Assembly (NCBI RefSeq): GCF_902499125.1
Contig: NZ_CABVPX010000041.1
Span: forward strand, 1 to 64,000
Reading direction: 5' to 3'
DNA length: 64,000 nucleotides
Origin: Burkholderia arboris
GTDB lineage: Bacteria; Pseudomonadota; Gammaproteobacteria; Burkholderiales; Burkholderiaceae
Below the pieces are notes generated by a model, which was given only the letters and a program-made list of their open reading frames with translations, did not search any database and was not told the origin of the DNA. Made by a program: the position numbers and the translations under genes. Each line of letters starts with the position of its first letter. The stretch's first letter is position 1. Of this stretch, positions 59,122 to 64,000 are shown piece by piece.

Positions 59122-59424
59122 TCACGGAATCGGGTGATGGACGGTCACGAGCTTCGTGCCGTCGGGGAAGGTCGCTTCGACCTGGATGTCGGGAATCATC
59201 TCCGGCACGCCGTCCATCACGTCGTCGCGCGTGAGCAGCGTCGTGCCGTAGTGCATCACCTCGGCGACCGTCTTGCCGTCGCGCGCGGCTTCCATCAGCG
59301 CGGCGGTGATGAAGGCGACCGCCTCCGGATAGTTGAGCTTCAGGCCGCGCGCGCGACGGCGTTCGGCCAGCAGCGCCGCTGTGAAGATCAGCAGCTTGTC
59401 CTTCTCGCGGGGAGTCAGTTTCAT
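59122..59424 (-). CDS. ureA: urease gamma subunit
   Basis: The protein has 100 residues: [39 protein letters not shown], and [18 protein letters not shown]. The standard smallest urease subunit. The 236-bp gap upstream to ureD holds no recognisable gene and may carry a separate promoter. Confidence 0.97.
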
Positions 59425-59660
59425 GAAGGCAAACGTTCAGGAAAACGTAATTTTTATCGGGGCGCATGCAACCGGGCGAACGCGCGGGTCATCGTAGCAC
59501 CGCGCTGTTTTGCGTGCGTTGTGTATCGGTTATGTAAGGAGCAAGGCGCGTGCCATGTGCATCGGGCACGGTGTGATGCGCGTTCGTGGTGCGTCGTGCA
59601 TGGGTAGCGTGCAGCGTCCGATGCGGTGCTGCGCCGAAACGGTGCGCGGCGCGGGCGTGC

Positions 59661-60536
59661 TCAGGTTTGCCAGAGACGCAGCGGTCGTGCGTCGACGCCG
59701 TGCACGATCGGCCGCAATTGCAGCCAGCAGCCGGTGAAGTGACGCTGCAGCGCTTCCATCGACGTCGCCAGCGCGCGCACGAGCACGACGCCCGGTGTCA
59801 CGCAGGTCGCGCCCGCGCGCAGCGTGCCGTCGAACGGCATCCGGGCGGCGAGCGCTTCGGCCAGCGCGGCGTCGCACGCGGCGCCGGCGGCCCACAGCGT
59901 GCCGTATGCGGGAAAGCCGGCGAGGCCCTGCAGTGCGCCGCGCAGCGGATCGCGTGCATCGAGCAGCGCGCGCTCGGTCCAGAGCGGCCGGCCGTCGGCA
60001 TCGACGAGCGCCGAAGCCGAAGCGATGCGGCCTGCCGACCAGGTTTCGCCGGCGGCTTGCCGGCCGAGCTGCGTCGCGTCCCAGCCGATTGCACTCGCGC
60101 CCGTGCCGAGGGTCACCGTGAAATCGAGCGCTGCGTGTGCCGCATCGAAGAACAGGTTGTTCTGCGGCAGCCAGTCGAGCTTCGCGTCACGGCCGACCGT
60201 GATGCCGATGCGCTGCGTCGCGTCGAGGCCATTCGACTTGTACCACTTGGTCGCGCCGGGCGTCGTCAGCACCGCATGCGTGCCGTCGCCGAGCGCAATG
60301 TCGATGTCGAGCCGGTCGCCGCCCGCGACACCGCCCGGTGGGTGGACGATCACCGCGTGGCAGATCGCGTCGCCTTCCGGATACAGCGGCCGCTGCACGC
60401 GCAGCGGGCCGTCGTGCAGCCGGTGCGCGAGCGTCGTGCGCGCGCCGTGCCGCTCGAAGCCGAGTTCGAGACGGCCGCGCCACGACTTGGCGACGGCGGG
60501 GCGGGACAGCGGGGCGTGCGAATCGGGGGCGGACAT
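59661..60536 (-). CDS. ureD: urease accessory protein UreD
   Basis: The protein has 291 residues. Motifs: WRGRLELGFERHGARTTLAHRL, GPLRVQRPLYPEG, VIVHPPGGVAGGDRLDI, TTPGATKWYKS. It serves as a nickel channel/scaffold with UreF and UreG for urease maturation. The gene lies between urtE (154-bp gap) and ureA (236-bp gap) on the same strand. Confidence 0.95.
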   Translation of the reverse strand: MSAPDSHAPLSRPAVAKSWRGRLELGFERHGARTTLAHRLHDGPLRVQRPLYPEGDAICHAVIVHPPGGVAGGDRLDIDIALGDGTHAVLTTPGATKWYKSNGLDATQRIGITVGRDAKLDWLPQNNLFFDAAHAALDFTVTLGTGASAIGWDATQLGRQAAGETWSAGRIASASALVDADGRPLWTERALLDARDPLRGALQGLAGFPAYGTLWAAGAACDAALAEALAARMPFDGTLRAGATCVTPGVVLVRALATSMEALQRHFTGCWLQLRPIVHGVDARPLRLWQT

Positions 60537-60690
60537 CGGCGGCGAACGGGAAACGAGGGTAACGGACGCGAAAAACGTGGATGCTACCGGAACAATAATG
60601 CAGATGCCGCGTTCGTTGAAAGCGCCGCGTGCGGGGGTCTTGCGAGCCGGCCGCTCATGTCCGTCGCCGTGCCTACCGCCGTGCCGCGCG

Positions 60691-61383
60691 TCACACCGCG
60701 ATCAGTTCGCGCACGCCGTTCGTCTCCATGTCGTGCGCATCGCCGCCCGCGACGATCTCGCCGCGGCTCATCACCCAGTAGTTGTCCGCGATCGATTGCG
60801 CGAAGTCGTAATACTGTTCGACGAGCAGCACGGTCATCCGCGATTCGTCGACGAGCTGGCGCAGCGTGCGGCCGATGTCCTGGATGATCGACGGCTGGAT
60901 GCCTTCGGTCGGCTCGTCGAGGATCAGCAACTGCGGCTCGCTCATCAGCGCACGGCCGATCGCGAGCTGCTGCTGCTGGCCGCCCGACAGGTCGCCGCCG
61001 CGCCGTGCGCGCATGTCCTTCAGCACGGGAAACAGGTCGTAGATGCGGTCTGGCACCTTCGACGGCGCCTTGCGGCTCGCCGCGCCGACGAGCAGGTTTT
61101 CCTCGACGGTCAGCCGCGGAAAGATGTCGCGGCCCTGCGGCACGTACGCGAGCCCGGCCGCGACGCGCGCATACGGCGGCAGTGCGCCGAGTGCCGTGCC
61201 GCGCCACGACACGCTGCCGCTCTTCGCGGCGACGACGCCCATCAGACAGCGCAGCAACGTGCTCTTGCCGACGCCGTTGCGGCCGAGCAGCACGGTGAGC
61301 TTGCCGTCGTCGGCGGCGAGGTTCACGTTGCGCAGGATATGGCTGCCGCCGTAGTACTGGTTCAGTGCTTCGATCTTCAGCAT
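60691..61383 (-). CDS. urtE: urea ABC transporter ATP-binding protein UrtE
   Basis: The protein has 230 residues, LivF-type. It starts MLKIEALNQYYGGSHILR; Walker A LLGRNGVGKSTLLR at about 33-46, signature DLSGGQQQQLAIGRAL, Walker B LLILDEPTEGIQPS. The Glu-Gly-Ile-Gln-Pro-Ser sequence after Walker B is typical of UrtE as opposed to LivF. It begins 4 bp after urtD. Confidence 0.94.
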   Translation of the reverse strand: MLKIEALNQYYGGSHILRNVNLAADDGKLTVLLGRNGVGKSTLLRCLMGVVAAKSGSVSWRGTALGALPPYARVAAGLAYVPQGRDIFPRLTVEENLLVGAASRKAPSKVPDRIYDLFPVLKDMRARRGGDLSGGQQQQLAIGRALMSEPQLLILDEPTEGIQPSIIQDIGRTLRQLVDESRMTVLLVEQYYDFAQSIADNYWVMSRGEIVAGGDAHDMETNGVRELIAV

Positions 61384-61387
61384 CGCA

Positions 61388-62245
61388 TCATCGTCCGAGA
61401 TAAGACTCGATCACCGCGTCGTCGCGCTTGACCTGGTCGAGCGTGCCTTGCGCGAGCACCGCGCCTTCGGCCATCACCGTCACGCGGCCCGTGTCGCCCG
61501 CGAGCGCCGCGACGAATTCCATGTCGTGCTCGACGACCATCATCGAGCAGGTGCCGCGCAGCGTGTTCAGCAGTTCGGCAAGTTCCATCGTTTCGTGATC
61601 GGTCATCCCGGCCGCCGGCTCGTCGAGCAGCAGCAGCGCCGGGCGCTGCATCAGCAGCATGCCGATCTCGAGCCGCTGCTTCTGCCCGTGCGACAGTTCG
61701 CCGGCCGCACGATACGCATGGCTTTCGAGGCCGATCAGCGCGAGTGTCTCCTCGATCTTCGCCTGTGCCGTGCGGTCGAGCCGCGCACGCAGCGACGCGA
61801 GCCAGCCCTTGTCGGTCTGCATCGCGAGCTCGAGGTTTTCCCACACCGGATGCTGCTCGAACACGGTCGGCTTCTGGAACTTGCGGCCGATGCCCGCGCG
61901 CGCGATTTCGGGCTCGCTCATCCGCGACAGGTCCAGCGTCTGGCCGAGAAACACGCTGCCGGCGTCGGGGCGCGTCTTGCCGGTGACGACATCCATCATC
62001 GTCGTCTTGCCGGCGCCGTTCGGGCCGATCACGCAGCGCAGCTCGCCTGCGTCGATGGCGAGCGACAGCTTCTTCAAGGCACGAAAGCCGTCGAAGCTCA
62101 CCTCGATATCTTCGAGGTACAGGATCGTGCCGTGCGACGTGTCGATGCCGGGCGGCACGACGCGCCCCATCGACGCGGTGCCGCTGACGGTCAGCAGTTC
62201 GTCCTCGAGCGGCGGCGTGAACTGGTACAGGGCCGTTCCGTTCAT
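61388..62245 (-). CDS. urtD: urea ABC transporter ATP-binding protein UrtD
   Basis: The protein has 285 residues. Start Met 62245 (MNGTALYQFTPPLEDELLTV) overlaps the last 4 bp of urtC; the longer open frame upstream lies within urtC. Walker A VIGPNGAGKTTMMDVVTGKTRPD (LivG/UrtD type), signature ELSHGQKQRLEIGMLL, Walker B LLLLDEPAAGMTDHE. The N-terminal extension of about 40 residues before the ATPase domain is usual for UrtD. Confidence 0.94.
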   Translation of the reverse strand: MNGTALYQFTPPLEDELLTVSGTASMGRVVPPGIDTSHGTILYLEDIEVSFDGFRALKKLSLAIDAGELRCVIGPNGAGKTTMMDVVTGKTRPDAGSVFLGQTLDLSRMSEPEIARAGIGRKFQKPTVFEQHPVWENLELAMQTDKGWLASLRARLDRTAQAKIEETLALIGLESHAYRAAGELSHGQKQRLEIGMLLMQRPALLLLDEPAAGMTDHETMELAELLNTLRGTCSMMVVEHDMEFVAALAGDTGRVTVMAEGAVLAQGTLDQVKRDDAVIESYLGR

Positions 62246-63429
62246 GCGCGTTTCCCCTTCGCGATCAAGGTTTCGACGAGACCCATGATCCCGCGCGGCA
62301 GCAGCAGCGGCACGAGCACGAAGATCAGGCCGAGGAAGAACAGCCAGTATTCGGCGAAGTACGCGGTAAACAGGCTCTTCGCGCCGTTCACCGCGAATGC
62401 GCCGACGATCGGCCCGATCAGCGTGCCGCGCCCGCCCACCGCGACCCAGATCGCCATTTCGATCGAGTTGCCGGGCGACATCTCGCCGGGATTGATGATG
62501 CCGACCTGCGGCACATACAGCGCGCCCGCGATGCCGCACAGCACGGCCGACACGGTCCACACGAACAGCTTGTACGCGAGCGGGCTGTAGCCGAGGAACA
62601 TCAGCCGCGTCTCGCCGTCGCGCACCGCGGTGACGACGCGCCCGAGCTTGCTCGTGACGATCGCGCGCGCGGCGATGAACGCCAGCACCAGCGTCGCGAA
62701 CGTCAGCAGCAACAGCACCGTGCGCGTGCCGGGCGAGGTAATGGCGAAGCCCGCGATGCGCTTGAAGTCGGTGAAGCCGTTGTTGCCGCCGAAGCCCGTC
62801 TCGTTGCGAAAGAACAGCAGCATCGCGGCGAACGTCAGCGCCTGCGTGATGATCGACAGGTACACGCCTTTCACGCGCGAACGGAACGTGAAGAAGCCGA
62901 ATACCCAGGCGAGCACGGCCGGCACCAGCACGACGAGCGCGAGCGCCCATGCGAGATGCTGCGTGCCGCTCCAGTACCACGGCAACTGGTGCCAGTCGAG
63001 GAACACCATGAAGTCGGGCAGGTCGCTGCCGTACTTGCCGTCGCGACCGATCTCGCGCATCAGGTACATGCCGATCGCATAGCCGCCGAGCGCGAAGAAC
63101 AGGCCGTGGCCGAGGCTCAGGATCCCGCAGTAGCCCCACACGAGATCGAGCGCGAGCGCGGCGATCGCATAGCACATCAGCTTGCCGGCGAGCGTCATCG
63201 CGTACGCGGACAGATGGAACGCGCTCGCTTCGGGCGCAACGAGCGCGGCGAGCGGCACGCCGATGCCGATCGCGATGCACAGCGCGACGAGCGCGAGCCA
63301 CGCGCGGCGCGACAGCAGCGCGGGGCGGGGCGGCAGGCCGAGCGCGAAGCCGTCCGCCGCGCGCGCGGCGGCAGCGGGTTTCGGTGAGCCGGCAACCGGG
63401 TTCGATATCGAGTCGGTGAAGGAAGTCAC
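62242..63429 (-). CDS. urtC: urea ABC transporter permease UrtC
   Basis: The protein has 395 residues from GTG 63429. This start is supported by GGAGG 6 bases upstream and lies 1 bp after the urtB stop; a TTG further upstream is less likely. LivM-type permease with about ten membrane helices (for example WLALVALCIAIGIGVPLAALV) and the motifs GYCGILSLGHGLFFALGGYAIG and GVYLSIITQALTFA. It forms the heterodimeric urea channel with UrtB. Confidence 0.94.
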   Translation of the reverse strand: MTSFTDSISNPVAGSPKPAAAARAADGFALGLPPRPALLSRRAWLALVALCIAIGIGVPLAALVAPEASAFHLSAYAMTLAGKLMCYAIAALALDLVWGYCGILSLGHGLFFALGGYAIGMYLMREIGRDGKYGSDLPDFMVFLDWHQLPWYWSGTQHLAWALALVVLVPAVLAWVFGFFTFRSRVKGVYLSIITQALTFAAMLLFFRNETGFGGNNGFTDFKRIAGFAITSPGTRTVLLLLTFATLVLAFIAARAIVTSKLGRVVTAVRDGETRLMFLGYSPLAYKLFVWTVSAVLCGIAGALYVPQVGIINPGEMSPGNSIEMAIWVAVGGRGTLIGPIVGAFAVNGAKSLFTAYFAEYWLFFLGLIFVLVPLLLPRGIMGLVETLIAKGKRA

Positions 63430-63430
63430 G

Positions 63431-64000
63431 TCAAGCCTCCGCGCTGCGGCCCTTCGGGGCAAACATGCCCTGCGGGCGTTTCTGGATGAACAGCACGATC
63501 ATCACGAGCACCGCGATCTTCGCGAGCACGGCGCCCCAGAACGGTTCGATCGCCTTGCTCGCGAGGCCGAGCCCGAAGCCGCCGAGCACGGTGCCGGCGA
63601 TCTGTCCGACGCCGCCGAGCACGACGGCCATGAACGAATCGATGATGTAGTTCTGGCCGAGATCGGGGCCCACGTTGCCGATCTGCGATAACGCGCAGCC
63701 GCCGAGGCCCGCGATGCCCGCGCCGAATGCGAACGCATACGCGTCGACGCGTGCGGTCTTCACGCCGACGCACGCGGCCATCCGGCGGTTCTGCGTGACC
63801 GCGCGCACGAACAGGCCGAGCCGCGTCTTCGTCAGCACGGCCCACGCGACGAACACCACCGCGAGCGCGAACGCGAGGATCGCGAGCCGGTTGTACGGCA
63901 GGATCAGGTTCTGCATCACGGGTACACCGCCGCTCATCCACGACGGGTTCACGACCTGCACGTTCTGCGCGCCGAACAGCATGCGCGTCGCCTGGATCAG
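63431..64000 (-). CDS. urtB: urea ABC transporter permease UrtB, 5' end outside window
   Basis: The last 189 codons are present; the reading frame runs off the window end. LivH-type permease: MLFGAQNVQVVNPSWMSGGV, a TRLGLFVRAVTQNRRMAACVGV loop, GIAGLGGCALSQIGNVGPDLGQNYIIDSFMAVVLGGVG, and the C-terminal FIQKRPQGMFAPKGR. The Ile-Gly-Asn-Val-Gly-Pro-Asp-Leu-Gly segment is characteristic of UrtB. urtA is expected upstream, beyond base 64000. Confidence 0.93.
   Translation of the reverse strand: MIQATRMLFGAQNVQVVNPSWMSGGVPVMQNLILPYNRLAILAFALAVVFVAWAVLTKTRLGLFVRAVTQNRRMAACVGVKTARVDAYAFAFGAGIAGLGGCALSQIGNVGPDLGQNYIIDSFMAVVLGGVGQIAGTVLGGFGLGLASKAIEPFWGAVLAKIAVLVMIVLFIQKRPQGMFAPKGRSAEA

Overview
The window is GC-rich (strong G/C bias at third codon positions) and reads as a chromosome 1 segment of a Burkholderia species, most likely of the Burkholderia cepacia complex. 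The main reasons are the gene order plsC-apaH-rmlBACD-wzm-wzt-...-wbiGHI, the adjacent wzx/GT/GT/galE/wecA-type block that matches the Burkholderia protein O-glycosylation cluster, the waaC-kdoO-waaA arrangement, and the urtBCDE-ureDABCEFG block. No tRNA, rRNA, insertion sequence, prophage or CRISPR array was seen.

Layout. (1) 1-2340: the 3' part of a gene for a Gly/Ala/Leu-rich protein built on a 132-bp tandem repeat. (2) 2508-5951: a small envelope module with a periplasmic repeat-family protein, an ECF sigma factor, its membrane anti-sigma factor, a cupredoxin-like protein, a LolA-like/DUF1571-type protein and a SRPBCC protein. (3) 5968-13898, minus strand: an iron-uptake operon (OprB-type porin, beta-propeller protein, EfeB-type DyP peroxidase, FbpA, FbpB, FbpC) behind a sigma70 promoter and a Fur-like site. 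(4) 14292-16485: groES-groEL with a perfect CIRCE element. (5) thiD, rubredoxin and an orphan FimL-like protein. (6) 19464-24308: yqgE-ruvX-pyrR-pyrB-pyrC'-plsC, in which the dihydroorotase homologue has lost its HxH zinc motif. (7) apaH on the minus strand.

(8) 25524-44408: the O-antigen locus. rmlBACD makes dTDP-L-rhamnose. Wzm/Wzt is an ABC exporter. A sugar aminotransferase and five glycosyltransferase genes follow, two of them fused double-domain enzymes and one on the opposite strand. WbiG, WbiH and WbiI supply an epimerase, the initiating phosphosugar transferase and a membrane dehydratase/epimerase. (9) 44514-49957, minus strand: a WecA-like initiating transferase, GalE, two glycosyltransferases and a Wzx flippase, with no Wzy polymerase. 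This fits the ogcIEBAX cluster that builds the short lipid-linked glycan for protein O-glycosylation. (10) 50186-55056: phosphoglucomutase/phosphomannomutase, then the LPS inner-core genes waaC, kdoO (Kdo hydroxylase) and waaA. (11) 55116-64000, minus strand: urea metabolism, with the end of a urea ABC importer (urtB partial, urtC, urtD, urtE) followed by ureD and ureABCEFG.

The middle 30 kb is thus one large glycan-assembly region (O-antigen, protein glycan and LPS core). It is flanked by housekeeping genes upstream and nitrogen acquisition downstream. Nearly all genes are recognisable. The least explained parts are the repeat protein, the ECF module, the composition of the iron operon, the orphan FimL-like gene, the fused glycosyltransferases and the hairpin in the waaC leader.
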